Origin: Planctomycetota bacterium
GTDB lineage: Bacteria; Planctomycetota; Phycisphaerae; UBA1845
Reading direction: 5' to 3'
Length of the DNA: 50,384 nucleotides
Assembly: GCA_024278775.1 (NCBI GenBank)
Contig: JAJRSP010000040.1
Location: 1 to 50,384 of the forward strand
Shown here: positions 8,067 through 17,497 of the stretch, one piece after another
Layout of the letters: every line of letters starts with the position of its first letter
How positions within the stretch are numbered: position 1 is the stretch's first letter
Program-made: the position numbers and the translations under genes
Notes under the pieces: model-generated
The model's database searches: none
Seen by the model: only the letters and a program-made list of their open reading frames with translations
What the model was told of the DNA's origin: nothing

Positions 8067-11012
8067 ATGATTCCGTCGGTTGTTTCTGAACAAGGCGTAT
8101 CCCGGTCGCATCTCCGGCGTTACCTATGGCTGCTTCTCTCGTTTTGGACCGTAGCAGTGGGTGTGTCGTTTGTCTGGAACATTTACTGCATCAACCGCGA
8201 GACTGCGGAGATGGCCCTATCGACCGCGAACATCGCAGTCGAAAAAGACATTCTCTACCGTAGTTGGGCGGCCGGTCACGGCGGCGTGTACGTTCCGGTC
8301 ACGGATAGGACCCCCCCGAATCCTTACCTCGCGCACCTCGAAGAACGGGACATCACGACGCCGTCCGGTAGAAAACTGACCCTTCTGAATCCGGCTTATA
8401 TGACGCGTCAGGTCTTTGAATTGGGCAAGGATCAGTTCGGGACGAGAGGGCACCTGACCAGTCTAAACCCGCTTCGTCCGAAGAACGCACCGGATGCCTG
8501 GGAAGCTGATGCGTTGAATTCGTTCGAGGGCGATACCAAGGCCGTAAGTTCTATCGAGACGATGGATGGTCAATCTTATATGCGCCTCATGCGCCCGCTG
8601 TATACCGAGCAAGGCTGTCTGAAATGTCACGCTCAACAGGGATACGAACTGGGTGATGTTCGGGGGGGGATCAGCGTGTCCATTCCCTTGGCCCCTATGA
8701 CAGCCATCGCGAGTACGCGCATGGCTGCCTTGTGTATTGGACACATTGGTTTGTGGGTATTGGGGCTTGTTGGAATTGCCGTGGGGATGCGACGAGTACG
8801 TGTGTACCTTTTTCAGCGCGATCAAGCTGAAGAATCGCTCCGAAAAACCAAAACGGAGCTTATGGGTCACCGTGACCACCTTGATGGGTTGGTGAAGCAG
8901 CGTACCGCCGATCTTGCGAAAATCAATGACTCGCTCGTTCGCGAGATCGAAGAACGACGGCAGGCGGAGGAAGCAGCAGCGGCCGCCAGTAGCGCCAAAG
9001 GTGACTTCCTTGCCACCATGAGCCACGAGTTGCGTACACCGCTCAACGGCATCATTGGGATGACCGAGTTGCTGCTCGGTTCAGGATTGACACGCGAACA
9101 AAAAAAGCAGGCTGGTCTTGTCAAGGCATCGGGCGATATTCTGCTTCGACTGATCAACGATATTTTGGACTTTTCAAAAATCGAAGCCGGGAAACTGGAA
9201 CTGGAGGTTACCGAATTCGATATCCGCGATTGCGTCGAATGTGTCGCTACGCTTTTGGGTCCGCAGGCCGAGCAAAAGGGCCTGGAACTATCCGTGAATG
9301 TCAACCCGGCCCTTCCAATCTCCGTCCGTGGCGACTCCGGACGACTTCAACAGATTCTGACGAACCTGATCTCGAATGCGATCAAGTTTACCGAGCATGG
9401 TCAGATTGTGATCCGTGCCGTGGTAGACGATGAAACCGAGTCGAGTGTTTCGGTTCGTGTTTCGGTGACGGATACGGGAATCGGTATCCCTGCGGACAAG
9501 CAACAGTTTCTTTTTCAGAGTTTTTCTCAGCTTGATGCGTCACACTCGCGGCGGTTTGGCGGTACCGGTCTTGGGTTGGCTATCTCCAAGCAGCTCGTCG
9601 AAATGATGGGTGGAGAAATCGGTGCGATCAGCGAATCCGAACGCGGTTCCACGTTTTGGTTCTCCGTGACGTTGGAGAAAGGGACGCACGCCGGTACCGC
9701 GCCGCAGGTTCCGGGTGATTTTCGCGATATGCGAATTCTGGCCGTCGACGACAATGAGACCAACCGTGAGATTCTGGATGAACAGTTGGCGGGATTTGGG
9801 ATTTCCCATGAGCTGGCCTCAAGTGCTACCGAAGCGCTGGCAGCGTTGCGCCGTGCCGCCGGTACTCCCCATGCGTTTGCGATGGCGATTCTCGACATGC
9901 AAATGCCGGAGATGGACGCTATACAACTCGCGCAAGAGATCAAAAGCGATCCCGATATCGCAGACACTGTGTTGTTGCTTCTGACTTCGGCGGGGATCAC
10001 CGGCGATGAAGCGCGGATGAAGGCTCAAGGTTTTTCGGCTTGGCTGGCCAAACCAGCCCGATGGTCTCAGTTGTTGGGTGCGATCACTCAGGCACTGGCA
10101 TGTGCGCAGGTCGACGCGCCCCACGAGCTGAAGGAAGTAGCGGAGCCGAGCCGGCTTCCCAACCGGCCCATTAGGGTTGGGGCCAAGATCCTCGCAGCGG
10201 AGGACAACGAGATCGGTCAGGAAGTGATCCGGCAGGTGTTATCCCAGGTGGGGTACACCTTCGAAATCGTCTCGAATGGTCGACAGGCCGTCGATGCCTG
10301 GCAACGAGATCAATTCGATTTGATTCTGATGGATTGCCAGATGCCGGAGATGGACGGTTTCGAGGCGACGCGAGTAATTCGCCGTGTCGAAAAAGAGAAC
10401 GCCGTCGATCCATCGGTATTGCCGAGAATTCCCATCATCGCGTTAACCGCCAATGCGTTAAAAGGCGATCGTGAGAAATGCCTGGATGCCGGGATGGATA
10501 ACCACGTCGCCAAACCATTCAATCCGAACCAACTGATCGAGGCGATAGAATCTCAACTGACCGAAGCGGAGAACCGAACCATGACAATCAAGGATTCAGA
10601 GGCGAATAGCCAACACCACAACAACCTCCAACCAGACCATCCGTTAGGCGGGTGTGGTGATGGTGCGGAAAGCACCTCCCCTCCGTTTGAGATGGATGCC
10701 GTGCTGAAGCGTTGGGGAGGGGATCGGGAATTCGTGCAGAAGCTGATCGACAAGTTTTGCTCGAATGCCCCATCGGAACTGGATCAGTTGATACAGCTTG
10801 TCGCCGATGGAAATGTGGCGGAAGCCACCCGTGCCGCGCATGGCCTGAAAGGTGCCGCTGCCTACTGCGGTGCCGAAGCTTTTCGGACCTTCGCCGCACA
10901 ATTGGAAGAGATGGGTCGTGCCGGTGACTTGAATGAAGCCGATGCGTGTCTCGACGGTCTCAAGTTTGAGTTGGACCGCTGCCTGGGACATACACAGGCC
11001 ACAGCGGGGTAA
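8067..11012 (+). CDS. hybrid histidine kinase with c-heme (DUF3365/Tll0287-like) sensor, two receivers and Hpt
   Basis: A 981-residue phosphorelay protein. The N-terminal helix (residues about 18-40) is followed by a periplasmic DUF3365-like domain containing EQGCLKCHAQQG. The CxxCH there (C184-H188) suggests covalent c-type heme. A second helix (about 218-240) and a coiled coil lead to a HisKA domain with phospho-acceptor H320 in SHELRTPLNGIIGM. An HATPase domain with DTGIGIP and GGTGLGLAI comes next. The first receiver (about 553-680) carries AILDMQMPEMD, and the second (about 705-830) carries ILMDCQMPEMDG. A C-terminal Hpt module contains AAHGLKGAAAYCG. Redox or a heme ligand (NO, CO, O2) is the likely input by analogy. 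The receiver-HDOD gene follows within 50 bases and is a probable partner. Confidence 0.9.
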   Translation: MIPSVVSEQGVSRSHLRRYLWLLLSFWTVAVGVSFVWNIYCINRETAEMALSTANIAVEKDILYRSWAAGHGGVYVPVTDRTPPNPYLAHLEERDITTPSGRKLTLLNPAYMTRQVFELGKDQFGTRGHLTSLNPLRPKNAPDAWEADALNSFEGDTKAVSSIETMDGQSYMRLMRPLYTEQGCLKCHAQQGYELGDVRGGISVSIPLAPMTAIASTRMAALCIGHIGLWVLGLVGIAVGMRRVRVYLFQRDQAEESLRKTKTELMGHRDHLDGLVKQRTADLAKINDSLVREIEERRQAEEAAAAASSAKGDFLATMSHELRTPLNGIIGMTELLLGSGLTREQKKQAGLVKASGDILLRLINDILDFSKIEAGKLELEVTEFDIRDCVECVATLLGPQAEQKGLELSVNVNPALPISVRGDSGRLQQILTNLISNAIKFTEHGQIVIRAVVDDETESSVSVRVSVTDTGIGIPADKQQFLFQSFSQLDASHSRRFGGTGLGLAISKQLVEMMGGEIGAISESERGSTFWFSVTLEKGTHAGTAPQVPGDFRDMRILAVDDNETNREILDEQLAGFGISHELASSATEALAALRRAAGTPHAFAMAILDMQMPEMDAIQLAQEIKSDPDIADTVLLLLTSAGITGDEARMKAQGFSAWLAKPARWSQLLGAITQALACAQVDAPHELKEVAEPSRLPNRPIRVGAKILAAEDNEIGQEVIRQVLSQVGYTFEIVSNGRQAVDAWQRDQFDLILMDCQMPEMDGFEATRVIRRVEKENAVDPSVLPRIPIIALTANALKGDREKCLDAGMDNHVAKPFNPNQLIEAIESQLTEAENRTMTIKDSEANSQHHNNLQPDHPLGGCGDGAESTSPPFEMDAVLKRWGGDREFVQKLIDKFCSNAPSELDQLIQLVADGNVAEATRAAHGLKGAAAYCGAEAFRTFAAQLEEMGRAGDLNEADACLDGLKFELDRCLGHTQATAG

Positions 11013-11057
11013 GTGTCTGTTCGCACTACGGTAGCCGATTTCGAAGAGGTTCGTGAC

Positions 11058-12884
11058 ATGAGTACCATCTTAGTCGTAGACGACATGGCACTGTGCCGGG
11101 AGCCGATCGCCGAGGCGCTTCGGTGTCATGGTCACGAAGTGACTTGTGCGGCCAGCGGCACGGAGGCGTTGGAGGTGCTTCGGGATCAGAAACCCGACCT
11201 CGTGCTGCTGGACGTGAGCATGCCTCCTCCGGATGGGCTTGCGGTGTTGGAGATCATGCGCCGGAATCCCAATCTCCAAGGGATTCCGGTTATTCTGCTC
11301 ACCGATCGTGCGGAAAAAGAGACGGTGGCTCGCGCGGCGAAATGCGGCGCGCAAGGGTATCTGCTCAAGTCGAACTTCTCGCTCGAGGTACTTCTGGAAC
11401 GTGTGAAAGCCTGTACCACGCAGGCGAACCCAGAGGCGGTTGGCGCATCGCACGGCGCGAAGGGCCGCACCGCCGGTACGCCTTCAAAACCTCGAACAGC
11501 GACGGGTGCTGCGGCCTCGGCACCACCCGCCCGTCCCGCTGCTTCGCCGTGCCCTAGCACGCCGACCCCCGGCATCCGAAGTGCGGCGGAATCTGCGAAG
11601 CTACTGCAAGGTTACGAACCCGTCATCACCAAGGCCAAACTGACGAAGCTGGTCAGCACCGGACTAAAGCTCAGACCGCTGGCCGCCACGGTTCACAACG
11701 TCATGGCGGTGACCGGTAGCAACGGTTGTTGCGCGAACGATGTGGCCAAGGCCGTAGCGAGCGATCAGGCGCTATGCATTCGACTGTTGAAGCTGGCCAA
11801 CAGCTCGGCCTACTCCCGCGGGCGCCCCGCGGATAGCGTGCAGACGGCCGTGCAGCGTATCGGTGTGCAAGAGGTCCGAAAGCTGGTGATGACACTGGGG
11901 GTGTTTGAGCAATATGCGACGAACCAACCCTCTCGGATTGACATCCGGTTGTTCTGGGAACATTCGCTGGCCTGCGGGCTGATCGCAGCCGCTCTCGCCA
12001 GAGAATGTCGCTTCCATGGAGTCGATGATTGTTTTCTTTGGGGGACCGTTCACGATATCGGCCGTGTGATTCTGCTCGATCACGTTCCGGAAGAATACAA
12101 TCAGGTGTGTGACGTGGCGGATGAACTGGAACTCCCCTTGGAGATCGTCGAGCCGAAGCTGCTGCTACTCGATCACTGTCAGATTCTTCACCGTGCGCTG
12201 GAGCATTGGCAGTTTCCCAATGCGTTCATTGTGCCCGTCGTGAATCACCACGGACCCGTCCCCCGCCTTCAGCGTCTCGGTCCGGAGCATACCCAAGGTG
12301 CGATGATTGTAGCGTTGGCCAATCGGATGGCGCACGCACTGTTGCTCGGGTGCAGCGGAAACGAGACCATTTTCCCTCTGGACGAGTTGGTTGACGCGCT
12401 CGGCGTATCGACTTCTGCTATCGAGAAGATCGCGGCCACCGTGCCGGACGAGACGCGGGATCTCAAGTTTACGATGTTGGCGCATTCGGTCGGTGAGACC
12501 TGGCCGGATTATGGGAGCCAACTGCGGGAACGGTTCGAGACAACGCTGCACCCACTCTGCGTCAGCAGTGAACCGGCTACCGACGCCTTCCAGTTGTTCC
12601 TGGATCGTGCGGGAGAACCGGGCGATTCTGAACCGCCGAATCTCGGTGTCATCTACTTGCGAGAGGCGCGTGAAGCGAACGCACTGTTTGCCGAATGGGA
12701 AGCAAGCGAGACGAAAGCCGGGGCTGCTCATCTTCCGTTGATCGTGGTGTGTGGAAGGAAGGCGGGCAAACTGGGTGATGTTCCGTGGCGAAATCGAGAC
12801 CACCTTGTGATTCACGCACCGATCACCATCCCATTCTTTCTGAAAGCAGCGGAGCACATGTTGACACAAGTGGCGGCGTGTTAG
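11058..12884 (+). CDS. response regulator with HDOD domain
   Basis: The 608-residue protein opens with a receiver (MSTILVVDD, phospho-acceptor in LVLLDVSMPPPDG, conserved Lys in YLLKSN). A Pro/Ala/Thr-rich linker (about residues 125-185) joins it to an HDOD domain containing ANSSAYSRG, GVQEVRKLV and GTVHDIGRVILLDH. HDOD proteins take part in signalling, often linked to motility or stress, but lack proven catalysis. The last ~150 residues are unassigned. The start is the ATG at 11058 with GAGG nine bases upstream; the frame runs back to GTG 11013 with no better site. It begins 46 bases after the hybrid kinase and is probably co-transcribed, making it the likely output of that phosphorelay. Confidence 0.87.
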   Translation: MSTILVVDDMALCREPIAEALRCHGHEVTCAASGTEALEVLRDQKPDLVLLDVSMPPPDGLAVLEIMRRNPNLQGIPVILLTDRAEKETVARAAKCGAQGYLLKSNFSLEVLLERVKACTTQANPEAVGASHGAKGRTAGTPSKPRTATGAAASAPPARPAASPCPSTPTPGIRSAAESAKLLQGYEPVITKAKLTKLVSTGLKLRPLAATVHNVMAVTGSNGCCANDVAKAVASDQALCIRLLKLANSSAYSRGRPADSVQTAVQRIGVQEVRKLVMTLGVFEQYATNQPSRIDIRLFWEHSLACGLIAAALARECRFHGVDDCFLWGTVHDIGRVILLDHVPEEYNQVCDVADELELPLEIVEPKLLLLDHCQILHRALEHWQFPNAFIVPVVNHHGPVPRLQRLGPEHTQGAMIVALANRMAHALLLGCSGNETIFPLDELVDALGVSTSAIEKIAATVPDETRDLKFTMLAHSVGETWPDYGSQLRERFETTLHPLCVSSEPATDAFQLFLDRAGEPGDSEPPNLGVIYLREAREANALFAEWEASETKAGAAHLPLIVVCGRKAGKLGDVPWRNRDHLVIHAPITIPFFLKAAEHMLTQVAAC

Positions 12885-12992
12885 CCCGCGCCGCGGTTCG
12901 GGCACTTCGACCATCCTTCGGACGGCCTTCGCGATGGCGGAAGGCCAACCGACGGCGATTGGCCCAGCGGCAAATCGGGTATACTTCCCGTC

Positions 12993-14360
12993 ATGGATGA
13001 CCCGCGTCTGGAATTGATTCGCGAGATCGTGGCCGCGATGCCCAAGACGCCCGGCGTCTATCTGATGAAAGACGCTGACGGCCGCGTGTTGTATGTCGGC
13101 AAGGCGAAGGACTTGCGCTCGCGCGTCAGCAGCTACTTCCAACCCTCCGCGGATCTGCTCAACACGCGCGGCCCGGACATCTGCCGGATGGTGGCGAGCG
13201 TGGTCGACATCGATCACATCGAGTGCGAGTCCGAGGTGGACGCCCTGCTGAAAGAGGCGCGCCTCATCAAGGACATTCAGCCACCGCACAACGCGGCCCT
13301 TAAAGACGGCAAGACGTTTCCCTATATCGAAATTACCACGCGGGATGACTTCCCCGGCGTGTTCGTCACGCGCACGCCGCGACTCAAGGGCAGCAAACTC
13401 TACGGGCCCTTTCCCTCGGTGACGGCCATCCGTGATGCGGTCAACGCGATGCAGAAGGCGTTCAAGTTTCGCACGTGTGAGTTGGACATTCGTGAGAACG
13501 ATGACAAACGCTGGTTCTTCCGCCCGTGCCTGCTGCACGCGATCAACCAATGTACGGCCCCCTGCGCGGCGCTCGTCAGCAAGGCGGATTACAAAAGGGA
13601 TATCGAGCGGCTGAAAAACTTTCTCGCGAGCAAACGCACGCCGCTTCTTCGCCAACTGAAAAAAGAGATGGACGCCGCATCCGCCGAGACGCGCTTTGAG
13701 GACGCGGCCGACCTGCGCGATCGGATCAAGGCGATCAAATCACTCGCGCTATCCGGCAACGTCCACGAGGACGTACAGCCGGAGGTGTTCTACGTGGACC
13801 CGCGCAAGGGACTGGAAAAACTGGCCGACCTGCTGGGTTTGGAAGCGCCGCCGCGAAGCATGGAGTGTATGGACATCGCCCATCTGCAGGGCAGTGATAC
13901 GGTCGGTTCGCTGATCTGCTTTATCGACGGCAAGCCGTTCAAGCCGGGGTATCGCCGGTTCAAGATCACCACGGTCGAGGGCATAGACGACTACGCCGCC
14001 ATCAAGGAGGTGATCACGCGGCGTTACCGGTACGCGGCCGAGGGCGAGGAACTGTTCCCCGATGTGATTCTCATCGACGGCGGGCTCGGGCAATTGCACG
14101 CCGGGCTCGAAGCGTTTGCGGAGATGAACCTCCGCCCGCCGATGGTGATTTCTCTGGCGAAACGCGAGGAGGAGATTTACATTCAGGCAAAAACCGCACC
14201 GGTGCGTCTCCCGCGGAACAACCCGGCGCTGCGCATACTTCAGTCCATGCGTGATGAGGCCCACCGCTTCGCCCAGCACTACCACCACCAGCTACGCAAG
14301 AAAGCCACGTTTGAGAAAGACGTGCAAGAAGGACGACGACCACCGATGACACGCCGGTAG
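12993..14360 (+). CDS. uvrC: UvrABC excinuclease subunit C, short form lacking the HhH region
   Basis: UvrC makes the dual incisions of nucleotide excision repair. The 455-residue protein has the GIY-YIG nuclease (TPGVYLMKDADG, VLYVGKAKDLRSRV), a Cys-containing segment (RPCLLHAINQCTAPC), a UVR motif for UvrB (ETRFEDAADLRDRI), and the RNase H-like nuclease. The acid and histidine residues of the second site are visible in MECMDIAHLQG, VILIDGGLGQL and DEAHRFAQHYH. The frame ends at RRPPMTRR, where family members of about 600 residues continue into two helix-hairpin-helix motifs. No HhH-like sequence follows in any nearby frame: the next gene lies convergent within 20 bases. Both active sites appear complete, so the gene may be functional without HhH. 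Confidence 0.9.
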   Translation: MDDPRLELIREIVAAMPKTPGVYLMKDADGRVLYVGKAKDLRSRVSSYFQPSADLLNTRGPDICRMVASVVDIDHIECESEVDALLKEARLIKDIQPPHNAALKDGKTFPYIEITTRDDFPGVFVTRTPRLKGSKLYGPFPSVTAIRDAVNAMQKAFKFRTCELDIRENDDKRWFFRPCLLHAINQCTAPCAALVSKADYKRDIERLKNFLASKRTPLLRQLKKEMDAASAETRFEDAADLRDRIKAIKSLALSGNVHEDVQPEVFYVDPRKGLEKLADLLGLEAPPRSMECMDIAHLQGSDTVGSLICFIDGKPFKPGYRRFKITTVEGIDDYAAIKEVITRRYRYAAEGEELFPDVILIDGGLGQLHAGLEAFAEMNLRPPMVISLAKREEEIYIQAKTAPVRLPRNNPALRILQSMRDEAHRFAQHYHHQLRKKATFEKDVQEGRRPPMTRR

Positions 14361-14378
14361 TCGGGAAGAGCCCGACCC

Positions 14379-14984
14379 CTACAGATACCCGAGGTCTTCC
14401 AAGCGGCGGCGGATCATTTCTTCTTCGTCGGCGGTGTAGGCCGACCCCTCGTCACGGTTGAGCCGGTGGAGCAGTTCCAGCGTTTTGATGACCTGGTTCG
14501 CCGCGTCGTCCACGGTGAGTTGGTCCGTGTTGAGAAGCACCTCCGGCTTGAGCGGCTCTTCGTACGGCGCGTTGACTCCGGCCACGTGTTTGACTTCATC
14601 CTTGAGGGCTCTTTCGTACAAGCCCTTCTCGTCACGTTGCATGAGCACCTCCATCGGGCAGCGACAATATACCTCGACAAAAGCGCCGATCTGTTCGCGG
14701 GCCTTGTCGCGCACGGCGCGATAGGGCGACACCGATCCGACAATCGCGATGACGTGGTTGCGGTTGAGCAGCGTGCATTCATAGGCGAGGCGTAGGGTGT
14801 TCTCCTCGATCTCTTCACGAGAGAAGCCGAGGCTGCGATTGATCTGTGCGCGGATACGACCGGAGTCGAGCACCTCGACGGCCAGCCCGCGCGAGCGAAG
14901 CTGATCGGCGATGGTGGCGGCGACGCTCGATTTGCCCGAGCCGGACATACCTGTGAGCCAGATGGTGAATCCTGTCGTTGTCAT
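14379..14984 (-). CDS. cysC: adenylylsulfate (APS) kinase
   Basis: APS kinase converts adenylylsulfate and ATP to PAPS. The 201-residue protein has Walker A GMSGSGKS at residues 11-18, the family segment INRSLGFSREEIEENTLRLA, and the lid region DEKGLYERALKDEVKHVAGV. The usual LDGDxxR after strand 2 is LDSGRIR here, so the DGD acid is changed; activity as an APS kinase is therefore likely but not certain. It lies 7 bases downstream of an SLC13 permease on the same strand, which suggests an operon for uptake and activation of sulfate. No ATP sulfurylase gene is in the window. Confidence 0.85.
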   Translation of the reverse strand: MTTTGFTIWLTGMSGSGKSSVAATIADQLRSRGLAVEVLDSGRIRAQINRSLGFSREEIEENTLRLAYECTLLNRNHVIAIVGSVSPYRAVRDKAREQIGAFVEVYCRCPMEVLMQRDEKGLYERALKDEVKHVAGVNAPYEEPLKPEVLLNTDQLTVDDAANQVIKTLELLHRLNRDEGSAYTADEEEMIRRRLEDLGYL

Positions 14985-14991
14985 AGCGGTC

Positions 14992-16410
14992 TTAGAAAAC
15001 CTTCATACCCAGCACGCCGCCCCACCACACGATGATCACGACCACGACCGTGAGGAACGCGAGCAGGGTCATCGGCCAGCCGATCTGCACGACCTCACGA
15101 ATGCTGTAGTGCCCCGCGGCGAAGCTGATCGCGTTGGGCGGCGAACTCACCGGCAACAGGAAGGTCAGTCCCGCCGGGATCGTCACGACGAGCGTTACCG
15201 TGATGGGATCGATCCCCGTCGCCGCACCCAAGGAATACCCGATCGGGAGCAGAATCGCCACCGCGGCCGAGTTGCTGATCCCCTCGGTGAGGATCATGGC
15301 TGTCGCCACCAAGGCCAGCAAAATCACGAATCGCGGCGTTTCCGGGGATACGCATTGCTTGACCATAAAGGTCATCGCGTTCGTTTCGCTCAGCGCGAAG
15401 CCCAGTGCGACGGCCCCGCCGTACATCACGAGCACGCCCCAGTTGACATAACCCTGCACGCTCCGCCAATCGACGATGCGCAGGGCGAACAGCATCACGG
15501 CGGACAGAATCGCGATGGTGCTGACGCCGAGGCGATGACCCATCGTAATCCACAGTATGATGGTGATGATGCCGAGTGCGGCGAGTCGGCGTTCGGCCGG
15601 TGCCATCGGCCCGAGCCGCTTGACTCGCCCGTCCAGCATCCGCGTCGCGGCTTTAATGTCGGTGATGTCGTTGGCTACGCGAGTGCGAAGCATGACCACT
15701 GCGGCGATGGACATAATCAGCACGACCGGGAGCGCGGCGATCATCCACCGCAAGAAGCTGATGGATTGATCGGGGTATTCCTGTTTGAGCATGCTGATTG
15801 CGAGCGGTGCCCGCGCGCCACCGAGAAACGTGCCCACGCCGCCGACGATCGCCCCCCAGGCCAACCCGAGGAAAAGTTTTTTCGCGTAGGGGCTGCCGCG
15901 TTTTAGCTTCAGCGTGTTGACGATCTCGACAATGATCGGGTAGATCATGGCGGCCACCGCGTGCTCCGGCATCCATAGCGCCAAAAACGCCGCCGATAGC
16001 GTCACCCCCGCGATGAGGCGATTCGGACTCTGGTCAAAGCGATGTAAGGCGATCAACGTCACCCGTTTCGAAAGACCCGTGGCGATGGTGGCTCCGGCCA
16101 GCAGGAACACGCCCAGCATGAAAAAAACCGCTTCGTTGCCGAAGAGACGGAAGGCGTCCCGCTCGGGGAGTACGTGGAGCAGCGGTAGCAACGCAATCGC
16201 GAGAAGACCCGTGGCTGCCGGCGGTATGAGGTTGGTGAGCCAGAGCGCGACGCAGACCACGAAGATGGCCACACATCGCTGCGGTGCGGCCGGCGACAGG
16301 TGGGCTGGGAGGTGGTCCGGCTTGATGATAATGTCAGCCGCAACGAACCACGTAGCCAGGGCGATGGCCACGCCGACGATCACGAATTTCAGTGTCGCGC
16401 GTTTGCTCAT
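14992..16410 (-). CDS. SLC13/DASS-family anion permease
   Basis: The 472-residue protein has about a dozen hydrophobic segments and the DASS signature SNSAAVAILLPIGYSLG in its second half. A matching repeat in the first half reads LWMPEHAVAAMIYPI instead of the usual SNT-type motif. Family members transport dicarboxylates or sulfate with sodium. The coupling to cysC, 7 bases downstream, favours sulfate or another oxyanion. The start is taken at MSKRATLK (16410), with GGAAAG just upstream. The frame extends to 16452, but that extension lacks a ribosome binding site and is not membrane-like. Confidence 0.85.
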   Translation of the reverse strand: MSKRATLKFVIVGVAIALATWFVAADIIIKPDHLPAHLSPAAPQRCVAIFVVCVALWLTNLIPPAATGLLAIALLPLLHVLPERDAFRLFGNEAVFFMLGVFLLAGATIATGLSKRVTLIALHRFDQSPNRLIAGVTLSAAFLALWMPEHAVAAMIYPIIVEIVNTLKLKRGSPYAKKLFLGLAWGAIVGGVGTFLGGARAPLAISMLKQEYPDQSISFLRWMIAALPVVLIMSIAAVVMLRTRVANDITDIKAATRMLDGRVKRLGPMAPAERRLAALGIITIILWITMGHRLGVSTIAILSAVMLFALRIVDWRSVQGYVNWGVLVMYGGAVALGFALSETNAMTFMVKQCVSPETPRFVILLALVATAMILTEGISNSAAVAILLPIGYSLGAATGIDPITVTLVVTIPAGLTFLLPVSSPPNAISFAAGHYSIREVVQIGWPMTLLAFLTVVVVIIVWWGGVLGMKVF

Positions 16411-16534
16411 GCTGCTTTCCAGTGAACCACCCGATGCGGGGCGTGCGTACACGACGCCCTGGTGATTGTCGACCGGATCATCGGTAGGCGTTGAGCACGC
16501 CGCCGAATGCGTGTTTCCGTATCTTGAGGAACGA

Positions 16535-17086
16535 TTATTCGTTGTCGTAGGTGATGACGGAATGAAATGGTCGTTCGCCCAATTTGGATCGACCGTCGAG
16601 AAAGGCCAGCTCGATCAAAACGGCTGTTCCAATGATCTCACCGCCCAATTTTTCCACCAACCGGCAGCAGGCGGCCATCGTGCCGCCGGTAGCCAGCACG
16701 TCGTCGATCATCAGCACACGGTTGCCCGGCTTGACCGCATCGGAGTGGATTTCCACCGTGTCCGACCCATATTCCAGGTCGTAGGTTTCTGAATGGGTGT
16801 CGGAGGGGAGCTTTCCCGGCTTGCGGATGGGGACAAAGCCAGCCGAAAGACTCTGGGCGACGGCCGTACCGAAGATGAACCCCCGCGACTCGGCTCCGAC
16901 TACCAGATCAACATGGAGCTGCCGAAACGGCTGGGTGAGGTACTCGACGGCCAAGCTGAGCCCCCCGGAATGGGCGAGCAACGGGGTGATATCTTTGAAA
17001 ACAATACCCGGCTTGGGAAAATCCGGGATGTCCCGGATCAAGTCGCGCAGCTTGGAAATGCCGGTTTGGTGGTCCATCACTACCAT
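16535..17086 (-). CDS. apt: adenine phosphoribosyltransferase
   Basis: Salvages adenine with PRPP to make AMP in the cytoplasm. The 183-residue protein shows the family opening IRDIPDFPKPGIVFKDITPLL, the specificity loop ESRGFIFG, the segment GFVPIRKPGKLP, and the PRPP-binding motif VLMIDDVLATGGTM. The start at 17086 (MVVMDHQTG) has GGGAG about 7 bases upstream; the ATG at 17077 is the other option, and the frame extends further without support. It is a single gene divergent from hppA, across 411 bases of regulatory DNA. Confidence 0.93.
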   Translation of the reverse strand: MVVMDHQTGISKLRDLIRDIPDFPKPGIVFKDITPLLAHSGGLSLAVEYLTQPFRQLHVDLVVGAESRGFIFGTAVAQSLSAGFVPIRKPGKLPSDTHSETYDLEYGSDTVEIHSDAVKPGNRVLMIDDVLATGGTMAACCRLVEKLGGEIIGTAVLIELAFLDGRSKLGERPFHSVITYDNE

Positions 17087-17497
17087 TATTTGACTCCCGG
17101 CTCGGAATCCCAGGCTCTCCAGAGGCCACGCCGCCGAGCCTTCGGCGGCGGGTAGTTTACCAGAAGTGGTCACCCTGTGCTCATGGCCGTGGCGGATCCG
17201 ATAATTCGGTGGGAGGCGCTGGGCGGCGTGGTCGGGGAACGCGAGGTGATCAGACAGAGAGCTTCGGAACTATATCTCCAGGGCGTTTGCAGCGTGACTC
17301 GGTTTTGCTATAGTCCCGCAGTCTAGGAACGTCGCTGGGATCGACCCGGTTGGCCTCCGCGTCGACAGCGCGGTAAGTATATATTTGGTAAACAGTTAGG
17401 ATCGACACGAAAGGCGTGGAGGCGAGAGGCCCAAGCGGCGGCTCTGCCCGTCGAGTCCCAAGCCCGGCCGTCACGCCTTAACCAAGGAGAAACTCCG
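17087..17497. other. divergent regulatory region between apt and hppA
   Basis: About 410 bases with no gene. It contains the proposed hppA promoter at 17287-17314 and a leader of about 175 bases upstream of the hppA start. The leader is unusually long, but no known riboswitch pattern was recognised in it. Confidence 0.5.
17287..17314 (+). promoter_or_regulatory. sigma-70-like promoter of hppA
   Basis: TTGCAG (17287-17292) and TATAGT (17309-17314) are spaced by 16 bases. Transcription would begin near 17321, leaving a leader of about 175 bases before the TTG start codon. Confidence 0.5.

Noticed and set aside
7610..8089. A 159-codon open frame upstream of the hybrid kinase
   Set aside because: It lacks a ribosome binding site, runs into the start of the kinase and has no recognisable protein features. 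It overlaps other equally long frames on the minus strand.
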